33,545 nt of DNA from Paralactobacillus_A sp963926925 (lineage in GTDB: Bacteria; Bacillota; Bacilli; Lactobacillales; Lactobacillaceae). Below the pieces are notes generated by a model. That model did not search any database and was not told the DNA's origin. It saw nothing but the letters and a program-made list of their open reading frames with translations. The stretch spans positions 1 through 33,545 of the forward strand of contig CAWUZD010000015.1 in assembly GCA_963926925.1 (NCBI GenBank). The letters run 5' to 3'. Position numbers and translations under genes: made by a program. This document shows positions 23,402 to 32,086 of the stretch, in pieces; the stretch's first letter is position 1, and each line of letters begins with the position of its first letter.

Positions 23402-23425
23402 GTATTTCACTCCTTTTTAGTGCGA

Positions 23426-23998
23426 TTAAAATGGTAAATCATCATCAGAAATATCAATATCACGTCCAGCAGCACTATCTTCATATGGATCAGCCATACT
23501 ATTAGTTGCATTAGGCGTTGCCATATTGTCAGCCGTTGATGCTGCATTATTAAATGTAGCATTACTTGGTACTGATGATTGATTATTTGGCGCACCAAAA
23601 TTCTGATTATTCATAGCTCCGTATTGGTTATTAACAGGCGGTTGATTATTCATGCTACCATTACGTTGTTGTGAAACAGCACGTGATTCTAGTAATGAGA
23701 AATTATCAACAATAACTTCTGTTACATAAACCCGTTGTCCTTGTTGATTTTCGTAACTACGTGATTGTAACCGTCCTTCAAGGCCAATTAATGAACCTTT
23801 GTGGGCATAATTAGCTAATGTTTCGGCAGACTTACGCCAAATTACACAACTAATAAAATCAGCATCACGTGAACCTGCTTGGTTCGTATAGTTACGATCA
23901 ACAGCTAACGTAAAAGAAGCAACTGCCACACCACTTTGGGTATAACGTAAATCAACATCTCGTGTTAATCGTCCTACTAATACAACGCGATTAATCAT
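23426..23998 (-). CDS. ssb: Single-stranded DNA-binding protein
   Basis: 190-residue tetrameric DNA-binding protein for replication and repair. Residues 1-110 are the OB fold (MINRVVLVGRLTRDVDLRYT, then FISCVIWRKSAETLANY and KGSLIGLEGRLQSR). A Gln/Asn/Ser-rich flexible linker follows (about 115-180), and the acidic protein-interaction tip DDDLPF closes the chain. It lies between rpsF and rpsR, 41 bases after rpsF. The linker is typical for the family and its low complexity is not unusual. Confidence 0.98.
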   Translation of the reverse strand: MINRVVLVGRLTRDVDLRYTQSGVAVASFTLAVDRNYTNQAGSRDADFISCVIWRKSAETLANYAHKGSLIGLEGRLQSRSYENQQGQRVYVTEVIVDNFSLLESRAVSQQRNGSMNNQPPVNNQYGAMNNQNFGAPNNQSSVPSNATFNNAASTADNMATPNATNSMADPYEDSAAGRDIDISDDDLPF

Positions 23999-24039
23999 AA
24001 TTGGTGCTCCTTTCGTTTTTATAAATTTAATTCAATAAA

Positions 24040-24336
24040 TTAGTCTTCACGTTTAACAATCATATGACGTAAAATGTCAGCATTAATCTTAGCTAAACGA
24101 TCAAATTCGTCAATTGCTTTAGCATCATTAGCAACGATGTTAACGATATGGTAAGTACCTTCGTTGTAATGCTTGATTTCATATTGGAAACGTAATTTCT
24201 TCCAATCTTTAGAATCAATCACTTCTGCACCGTTTTCTTTAAGAATGTTATCAAAACGTTCTACTAAAGCTTTTTTACTTTCTTCGTCAAGATCTGGACG
24301 AATGATATAAGTAATTTCGTATTTAGTTTGAGCCAT
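24040..24336 (-). CDS. rpsF: 30S ribosomal protein S6
   Basis: 98-residue ribosomal protein that forms the S6:S18 heterodimer. The start is set at the ATG at 24336 (MAQTKYEITYIIRPDL, the usual S6 N-terminus). A longer frame begins at a GTG overlapping AGGAGGTG and is rejected. First gene of rpsF-ssb-rpsR, with a clear promoter and a structured leader of about 95 bases upstream. The leader probably binds the S6:S18 complex for autoregulation. Confidence 0.97.
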   Translation of the reverse strand: MAQTKYEITYIIRPDLDEESKKALVERFDNILKENGAEVIDSKDWKKLRFQYEIKHYNEGTYHIVNIVANDAKAIDEFDRLAKINADILRHMIVKRED

Positions 24337-24366
24337 TTTGTCATTCACCTCCTTATGGACTTTAAG

Positions 24367-24427
24367 GTTCTAAATATTAACATATTTAGAACAAGGAGTG
24401 GCTAGCTAATTACTTAGCTAGATACTC
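24367..24427 (-). ncRNA. Structured rpsF leader, candidate S6:S18 autoregulatory element
   Basis: The minus-strand leader forms two hairpins. The first has GAGT/ACTC at its base, then an AT/CC internal loop, then an 8-bp stem CTAGCTAA/TTAGCTAG with loop GTAA (24396-24427). The second is an 11-bp stem GTTCTAAATAT/ATATTTAGAAC (24367-24392). A bulged stem with unpaired cytosines is the known hallmark of S6:S18-binding leaders in Firmicutes. Here the cytosines are followed by A rather than the usual G, so the match is partial. Confidence 0.5.
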
Positions 24428-24437
24428 ACAAGGTATT

Positions 24438-24466
24438 ATTTTATCATAATGTTTTATTTACTTCAA
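24438..24466 (-). promoter_or_regulatory. Promoter of rpsF-ssb-rpsR
   Basis: Minus strand TTGAAG (24461-24466), 17-base spacer, TAAAAT (24438-24443) with a TG one base upstream (extended -10). Predicted start near 24431, just before the leader hairpins. Confidence 0.72.
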
Positions 24467-24515
24467 TATCATTAATAAAACAATTAACACGAGAATGTTG
24501 ATATTATAAATTACG

Positions 24516-25211
24516 CTATTTATTTTTTAAATCTTCACGCCATTTAATAATTATTGCATACCATGCCATTACTAAAAATTGTAAAAAGGCAGCAATCCAA
24601 ATGGTATATAAATAAAATACTTTTTGTAAAACCGCTGATACTAATGCACCAATCGCAAAACTAAAAACTAATTCGATGTATAAAAGAAAAGTATTTAATT
24701 TTTCGCGATCATGGGTATATAAATAATGACTTACACTGATAATAGCTTTTTTTAAATTTCCTGTTGAAAAGACATTATTATACCCCTGTCCTTCAATCAT
24801 ACTAAATGAAGTAGTTTGCATTGACATTGAAAATGACAATAGGCCAATAATAATTACATTTGAGGTATTAATTGGTAATAAACCCACAATAACACAAGCA
24901 ACAATTCCAGGTACTAAAGTCATTAGACGCCAGTAATTTGACACTTTAAAATGCAAATTAACTAACGTTACTGAACCTACTCCTAAAACAAAAGCGATTA
25001 ACGAACAAATTTTAACTAATGCACCTGGTAAATTATGGTTGGCTAAGTTAACACTTAAGAAAATAATATTACCAGTTTGTGATGCTGCAAGAACATGGCC
25101 CCGTAATACATACGTATAAGAATCAATAAAACCGCCAATAAATGTTAATACCATCGCAATTTCACGCATTTGGTATAAATTAGGACGAATATAGCGTTCT
25201 TTTAAAGACAT
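24516..25211 (-). CDS. YoaK/DUF1275-family membrane protein
   Basis: 231-residue membrane protein with about six hydrophobic helices. Family segments are MVLTFIGGFIDSYTYVLRGHVLAASQTGNII near the N-terminus (the conserved G-G-x-x-D...T-G-N pattern) and SMQTTSFSMIEGQGYNNVFSTGNLKKA in the middle. The function of the family is not established. Start at ATG 25211 with AAGGAGA upstream (a TTG one codon earlier is not needed). It lies between gyrA and rpsF, which are usually adjacent, and begins only 20 bases after the gyrA terminator with no room for an own promoter, so expression probably depends on read-through. Confidence 0.85.
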   Translation of the reverse strand: MSLKERYIRPNLYQMREIAMVLTFIGGFIDSYTYVLRGHVLAASQTGNIIFLSVNLANHNLPGALVKICSLIAFVLGVGSVTLVNLHFKVSNYWRLMTLVPGIVACVIVGLLPINTSNVIIIGLLSFSMSMQTTSFSMIEGQGYNNVFSTGNLKKAIISVSHYLYTHDREKLNTFLLYIELVFSFAIGALVSAVLQKVFYLYTIWIAAFLQFLVMAWYAIIIKWREDLKNK

Positions 25212-25231
25212 CAATTATCTCCTTCTTCCAT

Positions 25232-25262
25232 AAAAAAAGTTGTGATACTATCACAACTTTTT
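25232..25262 (-). terminator. Terminator after gyrA
   Basis: 13-bp perfect stem AAAAAGTTGTGAT/ATCACAACTTTTT (25234-25246 and 25250-25262) with a 3-base loop and U-run on the minus strand. It ends 20 bases before the DUF1275 start codon. Confidence 0.88.
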
Positions 25263-25284
25263 AATCATTCTCATTAATTAACAA

Positions 25285-27726
25285 TTAATTTTCATCGGCA
25301 TTTAACTTAGTCATCGCAATAACTTTGGCACCTTTATCTAGACGCATCAATTTAACACCCAAGGTTACACGACCTGTTTGCGAAACACTATTAATGTTAA
25401 ATCGAATTGTTACGCCAGTATTAGTCATTACTAGAACATCTTCATTACCTTTAACCGTTGTTACTCCTGCTAAATTACCATTCTTAGCAGTAATATTAAT
25501 GGTCTTAATTCCCTTACCACCACGGTTTTTAACTGGATATTCACTAGCTGGAGTTTGTTTACCATAACCATTTTCTGAGATAACAAATACATTGTCATCA
25601 GGAGCAATGATATCTGAACCAACTACATAATCATTATCACGAAGACGAATACCACGTACTCCAGAAGCAGTACGACCCATTGAACGAACATCTTTTTCAG
25701 CAAATGTTACTGAATAGCCTTGATGAGTACCAATGAAAATGGTTTGTGAACCATTGGTTAACAAAACATTACTTAATTCATCATCTGGTTTCAAAGTAAT
25801 CGCCTTTAAACCATTACTCCGAATATTAGTAAATTCATCAACTGGTGTCCGCTTTACAATGCCTTTTTTAGTAATAAAGAACAAGTAATGATTTTGATGA
25901 TCTTCATCATGTGGAATATTAACAACTGCTTCAATGCTTTCGTTATTTTCAATATTTAAGAGGTTAATAATTGGAATACCCTTAGCCGTACGACTATATT
26001 CAGGCACTTCATAGCCTTTTAGTCGATAAATCTTACCAGTGTTAGTTAAGAATAATAATGTATCATGCGTTGATGCTGAAATTAATTTTTCAACAAAGTC
26101 ATCATTGTGAACACCCATGCCTTGGATACCACGACCACCACGATGTTGAGCTTTAAATTCTGAAGCTGGTAAACGCTTGATGTAACCATTATGTGTTAAT
26201 GATACAACAATGTTTTCTTCTTCAATTAAATCTTCATCTTCTAAACTTAAAGCTTCACCAACTAATAAATCAGTCCGGCGTTTATCACCAAAACGTTTTT
26301 GAATATCAAGTAATTCTTCATAAATAATCTTATTAATGCGTTCTGGTTTAGCCAAAATATCTTTATAGTCAGCAATATCATGCAATAAGTTTTGATATTC
26401 GCCTTCAACTTTGTCACGTTCCAAACCAGTTAAACGTACTAATCGCATATCAAGAATAGCTTGTGATTGTTTATCAGACAAACCAAACTTCGTCATTAAA
26501 ACAGCCTTAGCATGTTCACCTGTATTAGAACTCCGAATTACATTAATTACTTCATCAATATGATCTAACGCAATACGTAATCCTTCTAAAATGTGTGCAC
26601 GTGCTTCAGCCTTACGGAGATCAAAACGAGTCCGACGTGTGATAACTTCTTCTTGATGTTTTAAGTAATATTGAAGAATTTCCTTTAAGCTTAAAGTCTT
26701 TGGGGCACCATTAACAATAGCCACCATATTAAAGCTAAATGAAGTTTGCATTGGCGTTAACTTAAACAAATTATTCAATACTACTGATGCACTCATATCA
26801 CGACGAATATCAATTACAATCCGCATGCCGTCACGATCTGATTCATCATTTAAATCAGTAATACCATCAATTTGCTTTTCACGTGCTAATTTAGCAATCC
26901 GTTCTACCAACCGAGCTTTATTAACCATGTATGGAATTTCAGTAACAATAATTCTTTCTTTACCATTCTTTTGAGTTTGAATTTCTGTCCGTGCCCGTAA
27001 AACAATGGCACCACAACCAGTTTCATATGCTTTACGGATACCTGACTTACCCATTACTAAACCACCAGTTGGAAAGTCTGGTCCTGGCAAAACTTCCATT
27101 AAGTCAGCAGTTGTGGCATCAGGATTCTTCATTAAAACATGAATTGCTGAAATAACTTCACTTAGGTTATGTGGTGGAATATTAGTAGCCATCCCAACGG
27201 CAATTCCTGTTGCACCATTGACTAATAAATTAGGAAAACGAGCTGGTAAAACACTTGGTTCTTTTTCAGTACCATCATAGTTAGGATCAAAATCAATGGT
27301 ATCTTTGTTAATATCACGTAACATTTCCAAAGCAATCCGGCTCATCCGGGCTTCAGTATAACGCATTGCGGCTGCACCATCGCCATCAATAGAGCCAAAG
27401 TTACCATGACCATCAATCAACATATAACGATAACTGAAATCTTGGGCCATACGTACTAACCCTTCATAAATAGAAGAGTCACCATGGGGATGATATTTAC
27501 CCATTACATCCCCAACAATACGTGCTGATTTTTTATAAGGTTTATCAGGAGTAACTCCCAATTCATTCATCCCATATAAAATACGCCGTTGAACGGGCTT
27601 CAACCCATCCCGAACATCTGGCAAAGCACGGGCAACAATAACACTCATTGCATATTCAAGGAATGAAGTACGCATAGTTTGTGATAAGTCAGCTTTTTCC
27701 ATCCGACCATTTTGCTGTTCATCCAC
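25285..27726 (-). CDS. gyrA: DNA gyrase subunit A
   Basis: 813-residue breakage-reunion subunit of DNA gyrase, acting with GyrB to introduce negative supercoils. The active tyrosine is Tyr123 (AAMRYTEARMS). The quinolone-determining region HPHGDSSIYE has Ser84 and Glu88, the wild-type state for Gram-positive bacteria. The C-terminal half shows the repeated blades of the beta-pinwheel and a GyrA-box-like QHRGGRGIQG. The start is GTG at 27726, with AGGAGG ten bases upstream; no in-frame ATG lies nearby. It follows gyrB by 41 bases. Confidence 0.98.
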   Translation of the reverse strand: MDEQQNGRMEKADLSQTMRTSFLEYAMSVIVARALPDVRDGLKPVQRRILYGMNELGVTPDKPYKKSARIVGDVMGKYHPHGDSSIYEGLVRMAQDFSYRYMLIDGHGNFGSIDGDGAAAMRYTEARMSRIALEMLRDINKDTIDFDPNYDGTEKEPSVLPARFPNLLVNGATGIAVGMATNIPPHNLSEVISAIHVLMKNPDATTADLMEVLPGPDFPTGGLVMGKSGIRKAYETGCGAIVLRARTEIQTQKNGKERIIVTEIPYMVNKARLVERIAKLAREKQIDGITDLNDESDRDGMRIVIDIRRDMSASVVLNNLFKLTPMQTSFSFNMVAIVNGAPKTLSLKEILQYYLKHQEEVITRRTRFDLRKAEARAHILEGLRIALDHIDEVINVIRSSNTGEHAKAVLMTKFGLSDKQSQAILDMRLVRLTGLERDKVEGEYQNLLHDIADYKDILAKPERINKIIYEELLDIQKRFGDKRRTDLLVGEALSLEDEDLIEEENIVVSLTHNGYIKRLPASEFKAQHRGGRGIQGMGVHNDDFVEKLISASTHDTLLFLTNTGKIYRLKGYEVPEYSRTAKGIPIINLLNIENNESIEAVVNIPHDEDHQNHYLFFITKKGIVKRTPVDEFTNIRSNGLKAITLKPDDELSNVLLTNGSQTIFIGTHQGYSVTFAEKDVRSMGRTASGVRGIRLRDNDYVVGSDIIAPDDNVFVISENGYGKQTPASEYPVKNRGGKGIKTINITAKNGNLAGVTTVKGNEDVLVMTNTGVTIRFNINSVSQTGRVTLGVKLMRLDKGAKVIAMTKLNADEN

Positions 27727-27767
27727 GATTTATTTTCCTCCTAATTTATTTATTAATAGTTTCAAAA

Positions 27768-29723
27768 TTACGCATCAATATTACGACGATCAACATAACG
27801 GGCATTCTTTTCAATAAATTCACGCCGTGGTTCAACCTTATCACCCATCAAGATTTCAAAAACAGCACTTGCATCAGCTGCATCTTGAGTAGTGATTTGC
27901 AACATCCGCCGGTTTTGTGGATTCATAGTTGTTTCCCATAATTGATCAGCATCCATTTCACCTAAACCTTTATACCGTTGAATTGTTGGTTTAGGACTTG
28001 CTGGTAATTGACTAAGTACATCATGTAATTCTTCATCAGAATCAAGATAACGAACCATCTTACCTTGCCGAACTTGATACAAAGGTGGTTGGGCAATGTA
28101 AACATAACCAGCATCTAATACTGGACGCATGAAACGATAAATTAATGTTAATAACAAGGTACGAATATGAGCACCATCAACATCCGCATCAGTCATAATA
28201 ATTAATTTATGATAACGTGCTTTCTTAATATCAAATTCTTCACCGAAGCCAGTTCCCATTGCTGTAAACAACGTCCGGATTTCGTCATTAGCCAAAATAC
28301 GATCCATGGTAGCTTTTTCAACGTTCAAAATCTTACCACGAATTGGCAAAATAGCTTGTGTTAAACGAGAACGACCTTGTTTAGCAGAACCACCAGCAGA
28401 ATCCCCTTCGACAATAAATAATTCAGAAATTTCTGGATCTTTACTTGAATTATCAGCCAATTTACCTGGTAAATTACTAATTTCAAGTCCTGACTTCTTA
28501 CGAGTTACTTCACGGGCACGCTTAGCTGCTAACCGCGCTTTGGAAGCAAGCATCGCCTTTTCAACGATTTTCTTAGCTTCGTTAGGATGTTCCATCAAAA
28601 ACTTAGTTAAGTGATCTAATACCATATGATCAGTAATCGTCCGTGCATCAGAATTACCTAATTTTGTCTTTGTTTGTCCTTCAAATTGAGGATCTGGGTG
28701 TTTAACACTAACAATTGCTGTTAATCCTTCACGCACATCTTCACCAGATAAGTTAGCATCCTTGTCCTTTAACAAGTTATTTTTATGGGCATAATCATTA
28801 ATAACCCGGGTTAAGGCTGCTTTGAAGCCGGCTTCATGCGTACCGCCTTCATAAGTGTGAATATTATTAGCAAATGTTAATAAGTTAGAACGATAATCAC
28901 TAGAATATTGAAGAGCTACTTCAACAGTAATTCCCTTTTGTTGTCCTTCAATATAAATTGGTTCATCTAATAAAGTATTCTTACCCTTATCAAGGTATTC
29001 AACGTAACTCTTAATCCCGCCTTCATAATGAAAGACTAATTTTTCAGGGTTTTCTTGACGTTTGTCAGTAAATGTTAATTTAAGACCCTTATTTAAGAAA
29101 GCTAATTCACGAATACGAGTTGTTAAAACTTTATCATCATAAACAGTAGTTTCCTTAAAAATATCTGGATCAGGAACAAAATGAACTTTAGTACCGTGAA
29201 CAAATTCAGGGGCGTCACCAATTACCTTCATTGGTGTGTTAACTTTACCACGAACAAAGTCAATATAGTAACGTTTACCAGCACGGGTTACTTCAACATC
29301 AAGACTAGTAGATAAAGCATTAACAACAGAAGCACCAACACCGTGCAAGCCACCAGAAACTTTGTAACCGCCACCGCCAAATTTACCACCGGCATGCAAA
29401 ACGGTATAAACTGTTTCCAAAGCGGGACGACCAGTTTTCTTTTGAATATCAACTGGAATACCACGACCATTATCAGTAACAGTAATACTATTATCTGGTT
29501 CAACGACAACATCAATTTGGGTAGCAAAACCTGCTAAGGCTTCATCAATCCCATTATCGATGATTTCCCATACCAAATGATGCAATCCTTGTGAACTGGT
29601 TGAACCAATGTACATACCAGGACGTTTACGAACTGCTTCAAGTCCTTCTAAAACTTGAATTTGACTAGCATCATATTCTTCGGCTAATTTTTCTTGCTTT
29701 TCTTTTTCATCAATGTCAGTCAT
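27768..29723 (-). CDS. gyrB: DNA gyrase subunit B
   Basis: 651-residue ATPase subunit of DNA gyrase. The GHKL ATPase domain is at the N-terminus (EIIDNGIDEALAG, DNGRGIPVDI, GGLHGVGASVVNALS), then the transducer, then the TOPRIM domain with EGDSAGGSAKQGR and DADVDGAHIR, and the C-terminal YKGLGEMDADQLWETTM. The ATG overlaps the recF stop by four bases (ATGA), giving translational coupling, with AGGAGGAAA just upstream inside recF. Length and domain order are normal. Confidence 0.98.
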   Translation of the reverse strand: MTDIDEKEKQEKLAEEYDASQIQVLEGLEAVRKRPGMYIGSTSSQGLHHLVWEIIDNGIDEALAGFATQIDVVVEPDNSITVTDNGRGIPVDIQKKTGRPALETVYTVLHAGGKFGGGGYKVSGGLHGVGASVVNALSTSLDVEVTRAGKRYYIDFVRGKVNTPMKVIGDAPEFVHGTKVHFVPDPDIFKETTVYDDKVLTTRIRELAFLNKGLKLTFTDKRQENPEKLVFHYEGGIKSYVEYLDKGKNTLLDEPIYIEGQQKGITVEVALQYSSDYRSNLLTFANNIHTYEGGTHEAGFKAALTRVINDYAHKNNLLKDKDANLSGEDVREGLTAIVSVKHPDPQFEGQTKTKLGNSDARTITDHMVLDHLTKFLMEHPNEAKKIVEKAMLASKARLAAKRAREVTRKKSGLEISNLPGKLADNSSKDPEISELFIVEGDSAGGSAKQGRSRLTQAILPIRGKILNVEKATMDRILANDEIRTLFTAMGTGFGEEFDIKKARYHKLIIMTDADVDGAHIRTLLLTLIYRFMRPVLDAGYVYIAQPPLYQVRQGKMVRYLDSDEELHDVLSQLPASPKPTIQRYKGLGEMDADQLWETTMNPQNRRMLQITTQDAADASAVFEILMGDKVEPRREFIEKNARYVDRRNIDA

Positions 29724-30847
29724 TCATTTTCCTCCTTTATTAAATTGCCATTTTTTACATAAAAAATGCGTGGTTCATGAATAAATTCCTTAACAATGCC
29801 ATCTAATGAAGGTGTTGTTAAAAAAGTTTGTACTTTATTTTGAATAGTTTTAAGCAAATGTGTTTGTCGTAATGGATCTAATTCTGATAAAACATCATCT
29901 AATAGCAAAACTGGATATTCACTAGTTTGTTCATGCATTAAATCAATTTCAGCTAGCTTAACACTTAATGCTGTCGTTCGCTGCTGACCTTGTGACCCAA
30001 ATGTCTGCACATTATTATCATTAATTAAAAATTCAATATCATCATGATGTGAGCCAATTAACGTTGTTCCACGTTCAATTTCTCTTTTTTGATATTGATG
30101 ATATAACGCTTGTAATTGTTGTTGAACGGCTTTAATTCCCTGGGAAATTATCGACGTATCAACTTGCGTTACATAATGAAGTGTTAGCTGTTCTTGTTCC
30201 TTAGTAATTTGTCGATGAATAATGCGTGCCCAATGTTGCATTTGTTCAATAAAGTGAGCACGAGCAACAATAATTTGTGCGCCAAACTCAGCTAATTGGT
30301 CTGATAATACGTCAAGATAAATTAAATCTTTAACTTGATGTGTTTGTAATTGACGAAGGTACTTATTACGTTGCCGTAATACTTGTCGATACTGTGTACT
30401 AGCATACAAATACTTAGCATTGACTTGACCATATTCCATATCAATAAAACGACGGCGGACACTGGGGCTACCTTTAACGAGGGCTAAATCTTCAGGAGCA
30501 AATAAAATTACATTAAAATGACCGATATACTGTGATAAACGTGTTTGTTCTAAGTGATTGACGCGTGCTTTCTTACCTTTTTTACTAATAATTAACTCAA
30601 GTGATAAGGGACCAGTACGACGCATTACACGACCTTCAATGCGCGCAAAATCGTGATGCCATTTAATTAATTCACGATCACTATTGGTACGGTGACTACG
30701 CGCTAATGCAAGTACATAAATAGCTTCTAAAAGATTGGTTTTCCCCTGTGCATTATCACCTAGTAAAATATTAATTTGAGGCGAAAACGTGGTATCAACC
30801 GTTTCATAATTACGAAAATCGTGCAGTTGTAAGTGTTGTAAATACAT
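29720..30847 (-). CDS. recF: DNA replication and repair protein RecF
   Basis: 375-residue SMC-like ATPase that loads RecA at gaps and stalled forks. Walker A GDNAQGKT lies at 30-37, the signature-like segment GSQGQQRTTALSVKLAE near 285, and Walker B LLLDDVLSELD near 315-325. Two bases separate it from yaaA and four bases overlap gyrB, the normal yaaA-recF-gyrB arrangement. Confidence 0.97.
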   Translation of the reverse strand: MYLQHLQLHDFRNYETVDTTFSPQINILLGDNAQGKTNLLEAIYVLALARSHRTNSDRELIKWHHDFARIEGRVMRRTGPLSLELIISKKGKKARVNHLEQTRLSQYIGHFNVILFAPEDLALVKGSPSVRRRFIDMEYGQVNAKYLYASTQYRQVLRQRNKYLRQLQTHQVKDLIYLDVLSDQLAEFGAQIIVARAHFIEQMQHWARIIHRQITKEQEQLTLHYVTQVDTSIISQGIKAVQQQLQALYHQYQKREIERGTTLIGSHHDDIEFLINDNNVQTFGSQGQQRTTALSVKLAEIDLMHEQTSEYPVLLLDDVLSELDPLRQTHLLKTIQNKVQTFLTTPSLDGIVKEFIHEPRIFYVKNGNLIKEENE

Positions 30848-30849
30848 AA

Positions 30850-31068
30850 TTATTTCTCAATTATGAATTCGCCAACTTCAGGAACATTAAGATGATCACC
30901 AGGATATAATTTACGGCCACGACGATTATCAGCTTGACCATTAATATCAACGTCATAGTCGGCTAAAAACCACTTAGCTTGACCACCAGTTTCAATAATG
31001 CCAGCTTCTTTTAAAAATTGTCCGAGAGTAATGTAATCAGATGATATACGAATGGTTGTTAATGACAT
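30850..31068 (-). CDS. yaaA: S4-domain RNA-binding protein YaaA
   Basis: 72-residue S4-like RNA-binding protein found before recF in Firmicutes; a role in ribosome maturation has been proposed for the family. The start is at ATG 31068 (MSLTTIRISSDYITL), since a TTG seven codons upstream has no ribosome site and AAGGTGA precedes the chosen ATG. The GGQAKWFLADYDVDINGQADNRRGRKLYPGD segment is the S4 signature. dnaN, which normally lies upstream, is missing here. Confidence 0.93.
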   Translation of the reverse strand: MSLTTIRISSDYITLGQFLKEAGIIETGGQAKWFLADYDVDINGQADNRRGRKLYPGDHLNVPEVGEFIIEK

Positions 31069-31093
31069 GAAATCACCTTGAATTATCAATAAT

Positions 31094-31130
31094 GAAAAAC
31101 GGAGGTTAAATATTAATAATTAACCACCGT
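31094..31130 (-). terminator. Terminator-like hairpin in the yaaA-recF-gyrBA leader
   Basis: Stem ACGGAGGTTAA/TTAACCACCGT (31099-31109 and 31120-31130, one mismatch) followed on the minus strand by five U (A at 31094-31098). It lies between the promoter at 31164-31192 and the yaaA start, so it acts either as an attenuator or as the leftover terminator of a lost upstream gene. Confidence 0.6.
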
Positions 31131-31163
31131 GTTGCTCATATATTTATTTTTATTACACATATA

Positions 31164-31192
31164 ATTATAGTCTTTTTTACACTAAATAACAA
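31164..31192 (-). promoter_or_regulatory. Promoter of yaaA-recF-gyrB-gyrA
   Basis: Minus strand TTGTTA (31187-31192), 17-base spacer, TATAAT (31164-31169). Predicted start near 31157, leaving a leader of about 89 bases that contains the hairpin at 31094-31130. Confidence 0.68.
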
Positions 31193-31335
31193 TTGTCAAA
31201 AGCAATATAATGCAATTTAAACGCATTTTTAATTGATTAGATATTTTTATCAAAATAATAGTAATTATGTTTAAAATTAATTTTTTACCCTTTAAATTAA
31301 AATAAATAATTTTTAAAATTATTGCCGAAAAGAAA

Positions 31336-31364
31336 TTACATATTGCTAATGAAACTGATAAACT
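31336..31364 (+). promoter_or_regulatory. Weak candidate promoter of the TVP38-like gene
   Basis: TTACAT (31336-31341), 17-base spacer, TAAACT (31359-31364), about 30 bases before the ATG at 31394. Confidence 0.32.
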
Positions 31365-31393
31365 AAAGTTAAATAACTAAAGGAAGATTTATT

Positions 31394-32086
31394 ATGCATA
31401 AACGTTTAATTAAACGCGGTCTTATTATCGCCGGCGTTATTTTAATTATTTTATTAATTATTAGTTTAGGTTTTGATTATCATCACCGGTTTCATTTGAT
31501 TTTTACGCAACCGTATTTTAATCGACAAACCTTAATTAATATTCTGCGTCAACATGGTAGTTTAGATATTATTTTATTGTTTGCTTTAATGACAGTGACT
31601 GATGCTGTTCCTGGTTTTCCTGGTTCATTAATTGGCGTGGTGAGTGGTGTATTTTTAGGACGTCGCTTAGGATTTTTGATTAATGTTGCTGGCATGGTTT
31701 GTGGTAATATTCTCTCAATGTTAGTTATTCAACACTTTGGATTATCAAAATCATCCAAAAAACATGGCAAGATCATTACAATGATCATGAACATGCGCCA
31801 TCCCGTATTAGGCTTAACCATTGGTTATGCTGTACCTATGATTCCAACAGTTTTTGCTAACTATACTGCTACAAAATTACATTTAAAGTGGCACCAATTA
31901 ATTATGTGTATGATTATTGGTGCTATTCCTTCAGCATGGTTATATGCTTGTGGTGGAGATGCTTTCTTACGTGGTTACAATGGTATCGGAACAACAGCAC
32001 TTATTGGGGTTGTTTTGTTAGTATTCTTAGTATTAATTATTTGGCATGATCGGCGTAAGCATGAACGTGCTGAAATGTCAGAATAA
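31394..32086 (+). CDS. TVP38/TMEM64 (VTT-domain) membrane protein
   Basis: 230-residue membrane protein of the DedA-related VTT family. An N-terminal anchor helix (about 8-26) is followed by the VTT domain (about 55-190) with DAVPGFPGSLIGVVSGVFLGRRLGFLINVAGMVCGN, the family's proline/glycine-rich re-entrant region, then a further helix and a basic tail. DedA/VTT proteins in bacteria include lipid-carrier flippases, but this member's substrate is not known. AAGGAAG precedes the ATG. Its stop overlaps the end of the convergent ydjM-like gene by nine bases. Confidence 0.84.
   Translation: MHKRLIKRGLIIAGVILIILLIISLGFDYHHRFHLIFTQPYFNRQTLINILRQHGSLDIILLFALMTVTDAVPGFPGSLIGVVSGVFLGRRLGFLINVAGMVCGNILSMLVIQHFGLSKSSKKHGKIITMIMNMRHPVLGLTIGYAVPMIPTVFANYTATKLHLKWHQLIMCMIIGAIPSAWLYACGGDAFLRGYNGIGTTALIGVVLLVFLVLIIWHDRRKHERAEMSE

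Larger units (their letters stand above)
31069..31393. other. Intergenic region between yaaA and the TVP38-like gene
   Basis: 325 bases with no gene, very A+T-rich. It contains a strong minus-strand promoter (31164-31192) and a terminator-like hairpin in the yaaA leader (31094-31130). A weak plus-strand promoter for the TVP38-like gene lies at 31336-31364. No DnaA-box cluster (TTATCCACA type) was found, so it does not look like oriC. Confidence 0.65.

Noticed and set aside
27460..27490. Quinolone-resistance substitution in GyrA
   Set aside because: Ser84 and Glu88 are the normal residues in Gram-positive bacteria.
31140..31393. Replication origin next to yaaA
   Set aside because: A+T-rich, but no TTATCCACA-type DnaA boxes and no dnaA or dnaN beside it.
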